DNA of 64,000 nucleotides from Mactra quadrangularis (GCA_025267735.1 CM046304.1:24059381-24123380), one strand, 5' to 3'; shown: positions 1 through 11,829, numbered from the stretch's first letter. Numbers and translations: made by a program. Notes: generated by a model from the letters alone, not told the origin.

Positions 1-540
1 GGGTGCTTGTCTAGGTATTAGCTCCGATGAGTTACTACATGGGTCATCTTGGATGAAAAACAATGTCACAAGAGCTAATTATATATAGAAAAATTGGTTT
101 GAAAGTTGTTTTTGATGATTTCTTGGTCAAGTTTTAATATGGGTCACCCTGGGTGAAAAACAAGATCAAACAATCCAAATATGGAAAACCCCGTAAACCC
201 GCTAGTGGTCACATTTTACTATATGTAAATTTGGTTATAAATAAGATCAAAATGCCAAGTATGGAAAACTCTATTTCAGGCTGTACAGGCTACATTTGCA
301 GTTAGAATATTCTGGAAATTTGTCAGAAATTTTGCATTGATGATTAACAGATCAAGTTTGAATATAGGTTAACTTGGATCAATAACTAGGCCACAATGCC
401 CAAATATGGAAAGAAATCATTGTTCACACTCAAAAGATAAACTTATTAACATTGAGAATACCCTGATAGTTTAATTTGATGATTTTTAAGTCAGGTTTGA
501 ATATAAATCTGGTTACACGGCCAACTTGCAAACGCAAATG
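1..540. repeat. Degenerate tandem repeat, mollusc type
   Basis: Phrases such as 'tttgaatatgggtca' followed by 'aaaaacaagatca' recur around 129, 353 and 493, with intervening 'caaatatggaaa' phrases. Spacing is irregular (about 140-225 bp), so this is an old tandem array. No coding potential is visible. The array may continue to the left of the window. Confidence 0.5.
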
Positions 541-1351
541 AAACGTTATCCCATCGGAATGTAGACTATTCCGAATGTGCCGACAGACATAAGATCAGCG
601 GTCTGCTTTGTTAACCTTTTAATAGTTCAATAAGAACTTGAAAAATAAACGATAATATCAACAAAATAAAAAATTGAGCTTTATTTTTAATTTTTATTGT
701 TGCACTGTGAATTACGTTGTCATAGGAAAATGGACTTGAAACGTTTTATTTTTTTGATTGGTTTTTAACGTCGCGTTCAACACATATTAAGGGTATATAA
801 TTTATAACCTTAATATTAATAGTATATATTATATAATACGGCGGCGAATAGTTTATGTTTTTTTTTAATTCTAAAGTGACTTGATTGTGAAACTATCCTT
901 GTAGATTAAATAGTTTTAATGTGCTTGTTTAAAGATAAATTTTGTTTTATATATAATACTACGCATTGGTCTGTTATTGTCCTATTATACATGTACATTA
1001 CAGGAAAGAGTGACCAGAATAGTTAATGTCAAAGGTGACGATATTAATTGGAAAGGTTACAGCTTACGCTATCTGACAGGTTCAGCCAAGGTTGCTCTAT
1101 GAAGGACTTGGTACAGTCTGATTTGGCGGATTGGGAAAAAACCCATATGAGTTGGTAAACAAGATAATTTACCATTGTTATCAACAACGACTAGCTCTTA
1201 ACTTGAGGCATTTATGCTCAAAACTCTCATTAAAGTATTTGAAGCTTTGACTGACAAACCATGCTATAAAATTATGTAATATTTGAATCTTACTTCAGCC
1301 TCAATTACTAATGACATTTACATAAAGAAAACTTTTACAATATGTATTATA
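541..1351. other. AT-rich stretch with one weak exon candidate
   Basis: Mostly AT-rich DNA with no element boundaries seen. At 1004-1102 (+) a 32-codon open stretch follows an 'attacag' acceptor-like site and ends in TGA. Its composition is more coding-like than its flanks (it includes WKGYSLRYLTGSAK), but no family is recognised, no second exon is seen and the length could be chance. Confidence 0.25.
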
Positions 1352-1361
1352 AAAATCATAC

Positions 1362-1619
1362 CTATGTTTTTGATCAGAAAATGTAGTTCTGTATTATTAA
1401 ATAATTGTAAATAGTAAATTATTACCTGAAGGTGTTATTTGGATAAACCACACTGCAATTCTGTGTACATGCAGGATGACCCACCATTTTCTTGTAAATA
1501 TCTTGATGAGTATTACGAACTTTTTGTTCCGTATATGGAGCTAAGCGTTGTTCTATAAATTCAATAGCCGCTCCAATCTTAGCATAGTTACGATATTCTG
1601 GATTTCTATTAATGTCCAT
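1362..1619 (-). CDS. Short conserved coding exon, copy 1 (unknown family)
   Basis: A minus-strand open frame starts at the Met at 1619; an upstream Met at 1670 is also open. It reads through EYRNYAKIGAAIEF, LAPYTEQKVR, and a Cys-bearing end GHPACTQNC. The same frame occurs at 35103-35299. Over about 55 aligned codons the copies differ at roughly seven silent and five replacement codons, which suggests protein-level constraint. Both copies end at a donor-like CATAG|GTATGA (here 1362/1361). Copy 1 carries about 64 extra bases before that donor. These contain a GTAATA...ATACAG segment of about 38 bp whose removal keeps the frame matching copy 2, although 38 bp is very short for an intron. I recognise no family or function. 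It could belong to a dispersed element or a small gene family. Confidence 0.45.
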
Positions 1620-1679
1620 TTTATTGTTTAAGAATTCACTTATTTGTCTTAAATATTCTTTATGGTACACGACATTTAT

Positions 1680-2040
1680 ATAACCGTAACTGTTTGAGAC
1701 TTAAATGTTTATAAAGTTTATTGAATAGTAACTATAATAAGCATATTAACATATATCACACTTTGAATATCATATATTATATAGTTGTAATCTAACTCAA
1801 ATCTTAATTTTGTAACAATTATTAAAAGATTCAACGTATCAAATGTCGCAAAATATTTTTTATTTGTATTGTTTTTATCTGATCAGTTCTCAAAGGCATT
1901 CTTTTAGCCGTAGTTGCCAAATTAGTTTTAGTAAAGATATAGATGGAGCATTCGCCAAATGTTTTTAGCCTGGTTTTCAACAAAACAAATCGACATGTAG
2001 TTTGGCAAAACCCGGGGGCGGTTGTTAGGTCTGCCGTTAA
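1680..2040. other. AT-rich spacer
   Basis: Nothing supportable seen on either strand. Confidence 0.4.
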
Positions 2041-2049
2041 AAAGTGCGT

Positions 2050-2360
2050 TAAAGTATTTTAATTACTTTATATTTCTGCCAGTTATTGTCAGATCTCTGA
2101 TAAACTTCATACCCTGAGAAAATACCATGTGATGAACAGAATTAAAAAGTAACCGCAACTCTATCTGGCAAAAGTATGGATTATTTCCCTTTGTATTTTT
2201 TTACATTCTAGTTGGATATCTTTGCCATTTAGAGTCAGATCTTGATGAAACTTCAAACCATTATTATAAATCATATGATAAACAGAATAAGAAAGTCACC
2301 GCCACTTTACCTTGCCTAGTTATGGATTATTTCCCTCTGCGTTTATATTTTTTCATGTCT
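2050..2360. repeat. Two-copy tandem repeat, about 146-bp unit
   Basis: The unit 'gataaact/tgaaact ... gataaacagaat..aaagt.accgc.act ... tatggattatttccct' occurs at about 2097-2205 and again at about 2243-2350. The copies are clearly related but diverged. Confidence 0.6.
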
Positions 2361-2612
2361 TTTGCCTTTGAGGTCAAATTAGTGGGTTAAAACTAACACT
2401 CAAATGAGTTATGATGACATGATCATAATATACAGTCACTAAAACTCTTTCTTCCTATATGATGAAATATTGCCCTTAATATACCTTTCCATAAGCAATT
2501 TATCAAATATGATCTTCTTAAGTAACAACATTATCTTGATCTATTTTCTTCCATCTGCGAAAAACCCAGGCTTTAATGAGGTTTCCACATTATATTTCTT
2601 GTTTTCCATATA

Positions 2613-3637
2613 CGTGGGGTGTCCCAGTATATCGTGTACCTTGTCCATAACTTTCTTTCCTTACGTCACATGATGATCATAATTTACAAGAATGTATGTT
2701 AGTCATATTTTCATACAAATTAGGCATTTGACCAATAAGAATTTGCATTAAAGGCGTCATTTTAATGTTTAGCTAATACAAGGTATGCGCATGCGGCGCA
2801 ACCACTATAATATGTACACTTGTATATTCGTTCATACCGAGTTCAAGTGTTCAGCAAAACTTAAACTTTTTAATTGCATTTTATTTTTACATAAACATTC
2901 GCAGAAATTATCTATATATTATCACACCAAATCCCAGATCATAATATACGTATACAAGAGTGCAATACGCGTTTGCACCGAAACACAAAAATGTGACATT
3001 AACGAGATAAGGTGACGTCAGGACAAGAATGAGTCTATGAAATTGCAACTCAGTTTCATAATCAGCCTTGCACAACATGGATTGGTATAAATTTGAATTC
3101 AAACACATAGACAAACGAAAGGAATCATTAAGTATACCTTGTGCATACTATATGTGGTAGAGTAGTTATTCATTGTGTAATATAACCACTGAATTTATCG
3201 TACCCAAAACTACTGAAAGTGTTATTCAAAATTAAGTTGGATACTTCACCCGTGGACCATTATATCATTGACCATACTTACATTTTGAGACAGATGTAAC
3301 AATTTTGTAACAAAAGTAAGACTTAACAAATTTGTTAAAATAAATATGAAGTAAATACATTGCCTGTATATGTCACTGTTCACAACAAGGCGAACTTGAA
3401 GAGTGAATAAAATGATTTCATAGACCTGACGTCTTAATGTGACGTTGGCTTGCGCCGAGTTTTCATAAATAGTGTCTTATAAATTTAAGCAAAACTTTTA
3501 TTTTTTAATTAACTGTCTCAAAATTTAGCATACTTACTCACCACACATGCATTTAACGGCAGTTAAAAGTTAGTGCTAAAGTCGCGCGTATTTTTTCCAC
3601 CATAAAGAGAGTCCACGATTTACTGGGACACCCCTCG
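2613..3637. mobile_element. Mariner-like MITE with TA target duplication
   Basis: The left end is 'CGTGGGGTGTCCCAGTA' and the right end is its inverted counterpart 'TACTGGGACACCCCTCG'. Both are flanked by TA (2611-2612 and 3638-3639). The 'CGAGGGGTGTCCCA' style of terminus and the TA duplication fit the Tc1/mariner superfamily. The element is about 1.0 kb with no transposase frame, so it is non-autonomous. Smaller inverted segments lie inside (the 'gacgtcag' area near 3015 against 'ctgacgtc' near 3425). Confidence 0.65.
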
Positions 3638-3938
3638 TATTTTATCGTTCATTACTATTTCAAACAGCTAAAGTACGTACATAGTTAGACTTGTGAACTA
3701 TGTGTCTTGTTATACTTTTTAAATTATCTTTTGTTCCACATACATTTACCATGTTACAACAATGGATATACATAGTCAAGTATACCCTCTTTTGATGATA
3801 TAGTTGAAGACTGCTGATCAATACTCATCAATGTCGTTTTTACGGGAAAAAATATTTTTGCGGACAAATGTAATTTTTGAACGATGAAACTTTCATCGTG
3901 ACCAGTCGTTCCACGCGAATGTCAAGGTAAGTCCTAAG

Positions 3939-5876
3939 CTGGCGTCCACTAGGACGCCGAACTGACAAGGAAGCTTTACGGTGAAAATAAATCGATTTCG
4001 GCACACCTTCTGCGTCTGAAATGTAATATCTGAACGCGAATTTATTTGCCCGCGAAATGTCTGCTAGCCTACTTAAGAGTGTCCTCGTATTATCCTCGTA
4101 GACATTTTGACATGGTACCGAATATTTAGGTGTACAAACGGTACGCTCAATGACGATACAAACACATTTGACTTACATCCGGAAGGGACTGAGACAGTCG
4201 TCTGCAATGCATGTCACTTTGCGGACATGATGCTGACAAACAGTTGTGACATGTCATTTTATCTCCCATTCGAGAAAGTTCCACTATGGAGTTCGGATGT
4301 CTTGTTTTTATTGTTCAAAAAAAAGCTGAAAGCCATGTTCAGATGTCTTAGGTACTTGGACACAGGAGACGTCAGAGAAAGCACAGGTGGTGGGTGCGAC
4401 CCTGGCTAACAATTGAACGTCACTTGCATTGTCGTCAGTTCTATACTCGTACATTAATGTAAGAATTAAGAGCTGAAGATGTAGCGCCTTTAAAAAAGTA
4501 CCTACAAATCACTCCGAACATGGTCGACTTAAACTTCAACGTGTGGCACCAGGATCCAGAAGAAGACAACCGGTTAAGACATGCCATTCTTGCTGGAATT
4601 TAATTGGCTGTTACTCTAAGGTACATTACCACCGATGACTTACGCTTTCTTATCATAATCTCACCCATCGAAAAAAGATATTTAGTTATCGTCTTTCTCG
4701 AGAGCGACGAATTGTTAAAAAGGCGTTTTACTTCGTATCATCTCGTTAGCAATGTTTGGCTTGGACAATGCTGCACACACCAAACGTGGTCAAGATTGTT
4801 ATATCTGCTTGTATTTGTCTTCACAACCTTATCTGATTGGTAACTTGGATCGAGGTCAGATGGACACTGAAGGTGAAGAACACAATGTAATGTTAAGGGC
4901 GTGGAGGAATTGTGTGGTATTGGATGAACTGAATCAAGCAGTCAGGGGAGGCAACGTCGAATAAGTGCCTGGTAAACATCAAAGGGAATATCTGAGTACG
5001 TGCTTTAGAAGTGAGGCGGGCTAAGTGCCTCTGTAGGAAAGAATGATTTAGTTATTTTGTGACAATGTTCATATGTAAGTTATTGACAACATGTGACATA
5101 AACATCAACTATTTTATTATGGACATTCTGAGATGACTTCACTTTTAGAATAACATAGAAGGGAAGAATTCGAATTGTAGCTACTATACATATTACTTAT
5201 GTTCCACATCAAGTATAGTTTATGTATGTCATTTATTGTGCATTTATGTCGGTATATTGTTGCACTACAAGTATGTGTACCAGATTGAAATAATGTTACT
5301 AGACATGATTTGAATTTTGCACTCAAAATTCAGATTCGTTCTCAATGGGTTTCTCTGTAAATAAGTAATATTAAAACATTGTTTAATACTTGTACATTCT
5401 TAAGCGGAATCCTTTACAATGATTTAATTCTTAGTTTTAGATATTTGCGAAATACAGCCTCAGAAATCCAAAACGTTTTTGACGTGTATCGTAATAATGA
5501 CTTAGTTTGGTAATTTTGCATAGACAAAGAAGTCACGTGACATTTTCAACGTTGATCCTTGACCATACCGCAACCACTCTGGACGATCATAAATGATTCT
5601 GCGAACCTTCCAAATTTATTCCTTAAACCTTCCACACACTGTCTTGGTTGTCCGCAAACTGTCCGCGTCGTTGAAGCCTCCAGGAATGTCTGCGGAATAG
5701 TAAGAATGTCCTGATGACGTCCTGACGACAACCCGGACAAGATGCCGAAGGTGTCAGGAAATCTATTTCCGCGTCTAAATTTTGCACTTTTTTTGGATCG
5801 TGCGGAAGTCTTGCTGAATGTTAAATTCAGATTCCGCGTGTTGTCGGCATTTTATCCTGACCTAAGTGGACGCCAG
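3939..5876. mobile_element. Decayed PIF/Harbinger-type DNA transposon
   Basis: The ends form an inverted repeat: 'CTGGCGTCCACTAGG' at the left against 'CCTAAGTGGACGCCAG' at the right. The interior carries remnants of a HARBI1-like transposase (see 4382-4963). The right interior (about 5540-5860) is rich in 'ccgcg/gtcctgac' sub-terminal sequence. No clean 3-bp target duplication could be read, probably because the element is old. Confidence 0.6.
4382..4963 (+). pseudogene. Harbinger (DDE_Tnp_4) transposase remnant
   Basis: Reading across stops and frame changes gives recognisable HARBI1-family pieces in order. First comes an RWWVRPWL-like N-terminal motif near 4387. A helix-rich segment follows, with LRAEDVAPLKKYLQITPNMV (about 4450-4525). 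Next is AVTLRYITTDD (about 4608), matching the family's 'AVTLRYLATGD'. Then an FSYRLSRERRIVKKAF segment (about 4679) matches the C-terminal 'YRLSRARRVVENAF'. The catalytic middle between the last two motifs is missing, so the copy is internally deleted and also broken by stops. It lies inside the TIR element 3939-5876 and cannot be active. Confidence 0.6.
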
Positions 5877-6262
5877 GTCTCTTACCGAGCTTACCGGGCT
5901 GATTCGCTTTAGGATTATATAGCAAAATAATGTCGAACAATGCAGACTATCTCTCTTATCAATCATTCCGCATCATAATGAAAGACATTAACGCAACACA
6001 TATCGGTTTAACTATGACATTTTTTATCAAACAAGAATGAAAAATTTCATGCTTGAAAAACGTTTACCTTAAATATCATTGTACACCACAAGTAATTAAA
6101 CAATAAAACGGTACATACAAAGAGTTTTGTCGAACAAAGAGATTACCACATTCTGATTGCAGAACTCGACGTGAATTATGCCCATTTAAGTATTCTATAG
6201 CCTTTTGTTCTCTTGACAAAAAGTCCGGATCAGAGTTGCCTTTATTGTTTTATAGTTACGTA
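5877..6262. other. AT-rich spacer
   Basis: No gene or repeat structure seen. Confidence 0.4.
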
Positions 6263-6518
6263 TAGTGCGTAAAGTTTGACCCCGATCTGGCCTTTCAGAT
6301 TTGCATATAATAATTATCTTCCCAAAATCCCGACGAAAATCAGAACCACGCATATTCTTCACTTTGGCAGCGATTGTAAAATTATAGAAGTATGTTTATG
6401 TGTTAAGTTTCAACACATAATCCTCACGGCCACGGTTTAATGTAGGATTAATGCCAAATTCGTATTCAATGTGATAAAATATTCTTGCATAAAGGTCAGG
6501 TCGGGATCAAAATTTGCT
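6263..6518. mobile_element. TA-flanked MITE, copy A
   Basis: Begins near 'gtgcgtaaagtttgaccccg' and ends with the inverted 'gtcgggatcaaaatttgc'. TA dinucleotides flank both ends. Interior phrases ('cattcgtattcaatgt', 'attcttgcataaag', 'cacataatcctc.cggccac') recur in copy B at 9135-9470. There is no coding frame. Confidence 0.6.
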
Positions 6519-6542
6519 ATGCTTTCTCTTAAATCCCTTAAA

Positions 6543-6831
6543 ACCCGGGTCGATAGTGCAGTTGGTAGCGCGCCGGGATTTGGATACTCGTGCCCGAGGG
6601 GTGCGGGTTCGAATCCCAACCGGGAAGGTTATACCCTTCCATGAAAATTTGACTATAATGTCGATTTTCCTCCATTGATTAGATAAGATGGAGAAGTTTC
6701 CGGTCTTATGGAAGGGTAGGTGAGTACTGGTTATAGACAATGGTCCTGGAAAGCTAGGTTAGGTGCGCTGGACGCCGTAAAATGACCTAAAATTGTGTTG
6801 ACACGGCGTTAACTCCAATAAATAAATAAAT
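6543..6831 (+). mobile_element. tRNA-headed SINE, copy 1
   Basis: The tRNA-like head has an A-box-like 'TAGTGCAGTTGGTAGCG' and a B-box 'GGTTCGAATCC'. A body follows with 'aagtttccggtcttatggaa' and 'ggtcctggaaagctaggtta', ending 'acacggcgttaa' and an (AATA)n tail. A target duplication flanks it: AAATCCCTTAAA (6531-6542) and AAATTCCTTAAA (6832-6843), 11 of 12 matching. Related copies are at 55828 and 60231. Confidence 0.85.
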
Positions 6832-6843
6832 AAATTCCTTAAA

Positions 6844-7848
6844 TTCTTATGATAGTACTATTGTATATATACTTGTTAGTTGATAAATAAAGATTGTTTA
6901 AACTAAACCAAGTTTTCTGGATCCTTTGTTTATTACCAGTATTCACATACCCTTTCACAGGGTTAACAGTGTATCCCATAAACTTTATAGTTGCAAGTAA
7001 ATCAAAATCAAAGTAAAATGTTTACGAAATAAAAAAACTGAGATATTCTTATCCAAATCAGGTATGTTACCATGATAACAAATCTCGTAGTTCTGCTCTT
7101 GTTTGCAGAGGCAAATCACACAAAACTTTTCGGAGGAAGTAGTCTTGATATGGTTAATTTTGCCAAGTAATATACAACAGAGGACATAAATGGCATATCA
7201 AAGGACCTAGTTGGACATTTGCTATAGCCATTGATGAAAGGAACATATTGAACTCTTTTATCAAGCCTCCTGTATAATTTAGTAGTTTTATACAGTTAGA
7301 GCAGTGTTGCACTATTCAGATAATATACCTTTTGATAATAAACCACCATAGTTATTAAAGCTGTTGCGCAAGTACGACTAAATCACAAGAATGTAAAGTA
7401 ACACTAAATTTACTTGATTCCGTTTATTTATCATATATCATACATCTGACACATATACAAATCACCTTTACTCTAGTACTCAATACATACAAATAAAACG
7501 TGTTTCATAAAATTTCCAAATGTTTAAAATTTTCAAACTATAAAGTCGAGCAAGTAACAATTTAATTTAACCTGACAAACAGTTATAGAATGCATTACTC
7601 ATATAATTATTTCGCGACAAATTCAGTGAATGATATAAACAACGATTAAAATTCAGTTTTTTGTATTGATATATATTCATCTTCATTGCTTACATAAATT
7701 TACAATATTGCATCGAAATATAGTGGAAGCCATAACTTTCTTTTGTTACATGACTGGACATTTCAACATTTTTACAATAAGCGTGTTTCAGTAATTTAAA
7801 TGAAGCGACACCAAACTACATGTATGCTCCATGTTGTGTTTTTATCTA
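6844..7848. other. AT-rich spacer
   Basis: No gene, repeat boundary or structured element recognised. Confidence 0.4.
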
Positions 7849-7856
7849 GTATCAAG

Positions 7857-8956
7857 TAGGTCTGTCACGATACGTCAGAAGCGTACCGCGATATATTGCA
7901 ATACACTAACACCGTATTGCGATACGTAGCGCGATATATTGTGGGTTTATAGATTCATTGTGTCTTTGCTATATTCAACAGAAACATTGCTTATCTTATA
8001 TGCAACCACTTGAATCTAATTACACAAGGTCTACACGATCATTTAGGGATGTGATAAATGTTTTGCATATAAAAAAATGCTTAGTTGGAAGAAACGATCA
8101 CCCAGAGTAACCTCTTAGCAATCAAGCTCCTGGAGGTCATGCTTGTTTCACAACTTCCTGCTTTTTTGTATTCTACTTAAGAACATATTTTGAACAAGAC
8201 TAGTTCCGTATTACCAATCGAACAAGCCCCAGCCGTCAGTTAAATAATCGTAACTTAAAAGAGATATACTGGCAAATGAATGTGCTAAAAGTATAGAACC
8301 AAGTTTAGTCTTTAAAACAGTATTTAGAACGTAAGAAACATTTGCCGCTTATAACATTCAACTTAACGAATAAAAACATTTTGCATATGCATTCTTGAAA
8401 ACGAATATAGGATACTGAGGGAATCAACAAGCTATCTATATATTTGTTATATTTCGTACTTGCCGAAATTAAACATTTTCATTGGTTGCCTTTTATCTGT
8501 TCAACATCCTTAAGCGGTTAGGATATCTTTTTATTATAATAATACTAATGTTGCACAAAAACAAGCTCTAGAATCTTCTCATCAGTAAATGCATATTTTA
8601 ACACTAATTTGTTTTTAGCCAGTTATCTAGTTATGAAACACACGAAATGTAAAACGAAAATAAGGAAATATTTTTCCAAGTAATATATATCAGTTTGTCT
8701 ATTTCAATCACATTTATAAAAATATAATTTAGAGCTAGCAAAATTGCAACTGAACATTTTGCCTACTGATCCTTTTAAGCCTAGATCTATGGAATGAAAA
8801 CTGACGTTTAGCTTCTTTTATTTTGCGAAAACATGATTTTTTCTATGAAATAAAAACTATCGCCAAATACCGGTACGTTAAATTCGTACCGATGTACGTA
8901 TTGCCGCAGCTGCGTATTTCAATATACCGGTATACCGGTATTTTGTGACAACCCTA
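7857..8956. mobile_element. Non-autonomous hAT-like element
   Basis: The left terminus 'TAGGTCTGTCACGATAC' pairs with the right terminus 'TTTTGTGACAACCCTA' (inverted 'TAGGGTTGTCAC'), a hAT-style end. Flanking 8-mers GTATCAAG (7849-7856) and GTAGCAAG (8957-8964) match at 7 of 8, as expected of an aged hAT duplication. Sub-terminal regions are rich in short palindromes around 'gcgatatattg' and 'taccggtataccggta'. At 1.1 kb with no transposase, it is a deletion derivative. Confidence 0.7.
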
Positions 8957-9134
8957 GTAGCAAGCGTATTAAAATAAAATAAATTACCAAACCGTAAATT
9001 CGTACTTGACATTTGATTAGTATTTATAAACAATAATTGCCTAACAAGTATAGAAGTAAAACAATAATTGCTCAACAAGTATAGAAGTAACGTTCAAACA
9101 TAAATGGTTATACTGAAATAATACAATAATATCA

Positions 9135-9470
9135 GTATTGTGCGTAAAGTTTGATCCCGATCTGATCTTTCACATCTTATCTACACATATCCCGATGAAA
9201 ATCAATACCAGGCATATTCTGCACTTCGACACGTAACGTATTCAAATTAAACAATCGATATCATCATATAATCCTTCCGGCCACTGTGTTATAGACACTT
9301 ATTGTATCAACGCTTTAATAAATTTTAAGAATTAATCCCTGTGTAATTATTATCTCAGAGCTTCGACGATATACTCCGATCGGTATCGATCATTAATAAT
9401 ACATTCGTATTCAATGTTATGAATATTCTTGCATAAAGATCAGATCGGGGTCAAACTTTACACACAATAC
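9135..9470. mobile_element. TA-flanked MITE, copy B
   Basis: A 336-bp element with 36-bp inverted ends, 'GTATTGTGCGTAAAGTTTGA' at the left and the inverted 'TCAAACTTTACACACAATAC' at the right. The termini contain TA, consistent with a TA target duplication. It shares interior phrases with copy A at 6263-6518 and has no coding frame. Confidence 0.75.
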
Positions 9471-10745
9471 AAATAAAACAATTATGCGTACAAAATAAAA
9501 CATTAATATGGCTAATATAAACAACATATTGCAATACTATTTCTCAGAAATACAGATGAAAAAAACAACAATGGCATTACTACAAGTATCTTATAATGTG
9601 AGGAAACACATGATGAAACGGAAATAAAAGTACTACGTATCAACATAACGAGCAAATCCCACTTTAATATACAAATATAATTTAAATAGGTATACATGTA
9701 CATGTTGAATAAATTGATCTTGTAGACAAAAATGCACAGACTTCTATCTAAAATATCAAAACAGGTTAATAATTCAATTTTCACAGTAGACAAATCAGAT
9801 GAAATACACTTAAGGTTCTTAAGTTATGTGCTTTTTTATAACATGGCCCCTGATTTTCAAAAAGACTGTAAATTGTGCTGTGACAATAACTGAAAAAAAC
9901 CTTTTTTTTAAATTCTGCAGTTTATATTCAACTTTTAATCAATTTTCCTGTTACACAATCACGTCACGATAAACCAGAACAATCAGATTACACTTTGGAC
10001 AAATACTTAAAAATATAGTGCTTTGTATACATGTATTATGATGTGTTTTTTTTGTAAATGCTATTACCTTAACTTTGGGGTCCAAAGTAAAAGTAGTAGG
10101 AAGGAATAATTATTATGATGTGTATTTTTTATGCCATATTTGGTATTCATATTTAGTATTAAACTTATGGTTGTTTCTTTAAGTATTTTGAGTATGTGTT
10201 GATGTTTAAGATATATGATTTTTATCTAGGAAATCATGTGTTAAATTTTGCCTTTTGTTGATAAAATCATTTCCTCTCATTTTAAATATTAATTCCTCAG
10301 GTTAATCGATAATTACTGTTGTCAATCATACCTGTTTACTTTTCTATAATTGCTAAATTTTAATATTTTCTCGTTGTGCCAAGCCATCAGATAATTATTT
10401 ATCAATTAACACAGGAAACTGTTGTTTTGTTTGCTTTTTAATTATTATTCAACTTAATTGGTTGATAATAAGAGTATTTCTGATTGGTCAAAGTGTTCTG
10501 AACTAGAAATCAATTTCTACAATATCTTCTTACATTGCATTTGTTACAAGTTAGGATTATTACTTTGTGAAACTTTGTCTTAGCGACCTATTACCTTTGT
10601 GACTTTGTGACTCTTTTTTGTGTTAGGAATATTGTTATTTAATGCTTAAGTGCCTACTTATTAAAACTGTGATAGAAACATATTCTTGGACCTAGTGATC
10701 TTATTTTAGTATTATCTTTTTCCACACTTGTTTGTGCACAATATC
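9471..10745. other. AT-rich spacer
   Basis: Homopolymer A/T runs and short open frames only. Nothing supportable. Confidence 0.4.
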
Positions 10746-10907
10746 ATGGAGTATCAATTTAAGTGCTGCGGCTGTTGTCACAGAGTGGCTATATGCAGAG
10801 GCTGTAATGCGCCTACCTACATGAGAGGCGTACCGCTTCATAATACATGTACTCCCAAGCAAAAGTCCGAGTTTTTGAGAGTGTTCAAAAAATTACTCTA
10901 TCTTTAA
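10746..10907 (+). CDS. Possible small Cys-rich ORF (53 codons)
   Basis: An ATG-to-TAA frame encodes a peptide with clustered cysteines (FKCCGCCHRVAICRGCN, then a later single Cys) and a basic C-terminal half (KQKSEFLRVFKKLLYL). The paired CxxC-type spacing could bind metal. Local GC content is higher than in the surrounding AT-rich DNA. No family is recognised, no splice partner or promoter is identified, and it may be an orphan exon or chance. Confidence 0.25.
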   Translation: MEYQFKCCGCCHRVAICRGCNAPTYMRGVPLHNTCTPKQKSEFLRVFKKLLYL

Positions 10908-11600
10908 AAGCTAATATCTCAAGTTCAAAGTTAGTTAGACACATGCAACCAGTTTTAAATTTTTCTGAAGTCTTTTCTGTCCATAATATGAAATATTAAA
11001 GAAATTTTACCGTTTCTAAATTTTGTTTTATAAGAATCTGTATAATATTACTATAACGAAACTGCAAGGGAAACTGCGAAAAATTACGTCAAAGTGGTAA
11101 ATTACAGATAATACTCTTTTATACAAATATGTCATCTAAATTGGTACTGGAGATAGAAATATGGATGTAGAACTCTGCATTATCATATGAAAACCTTCTT
11201 TTTACTGATTTTTGGCTGGTTTGAGGGAAATATTAGAAACTTACAACTTAACACTTTTTTTCGTAAAACATTCTGACTAGTTAGGAATAACGTAGTCAAA
11301 TACTTTTTGTATTAGAGACTCTTGGTTGACTATCAAAGTTTTGACTTGTAAACACATTTAAATGTCCATTCTGACCAGCCAGAAAATTATCAGAGGAAGT
11401 TGAGCAGGCGCGTTAAACCATATCCTGCCGTGTTTTCTGCAGTAGTTTTGCATACACATTTTGACACCAGACTTAGTAATGTTGGCATATTTTGAGCCTT
11501 AGCTTTCAAATAATGCTGATTATGTATCATTTACGGTATAAGTAGACAATAATTATATTGAAAACAGAAAAGTACAACGATATTGTCTTCATATGCCTCA

Positions 11601-11822
11601 CATGGGCGGTTCCAGCGGGGGGAGGGAGTCAGGGGGGTCCGGACCCCCCCCCCCCCTAGAATTTGTCCATTAGTGTATTTCTTGCTTGAAAGTCATTTTT
11701 AAGTAGTATGAAGCGATTTTTCTCGTTGCTTAACATATAGTTACCCCCCTCTAGAAAAGTTTGGACCCCCTAGAAAAGTTCTGACCCCCTTTCCTAGAAA
11801 AAAAATCCTGGATCTACCCCTA
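11601..11822. mobile_element. Short MITE with C-rich termini
   Basis: A 222-bp element bounded by 'CATGGGCGGTTCCAG' and 'CTGGATCTACCCCTA' (imperfect inverted repeat), flanked on both sides by CCTCA (11596-11600 and 11823-11827). The interior repeats 'ccccctagaaaagtt' and holds a run of 14 C. A similar terminus fragment ('cctggatcaacccctgca') occurs near 48118. Confidence 0.6.
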
Positions 11823-11829
11823 CCTCACT

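Noticed and set aside
4107..4409. A 100-codon plus-strand gene inside the Harbinger element
   Set aside because: Its last part is an out-of-frame reading of the transposase RWWVRPWL motif; the rest matches nothing.
6543..6620. Genuine tRNA genes at the SINE heads (also 55828, 60236 and 27380)
   Set aside because: A- and B-boxes are present, but each head is fused to a shared SINE body and tail with target duplications, and the cloverleaf is degraded.
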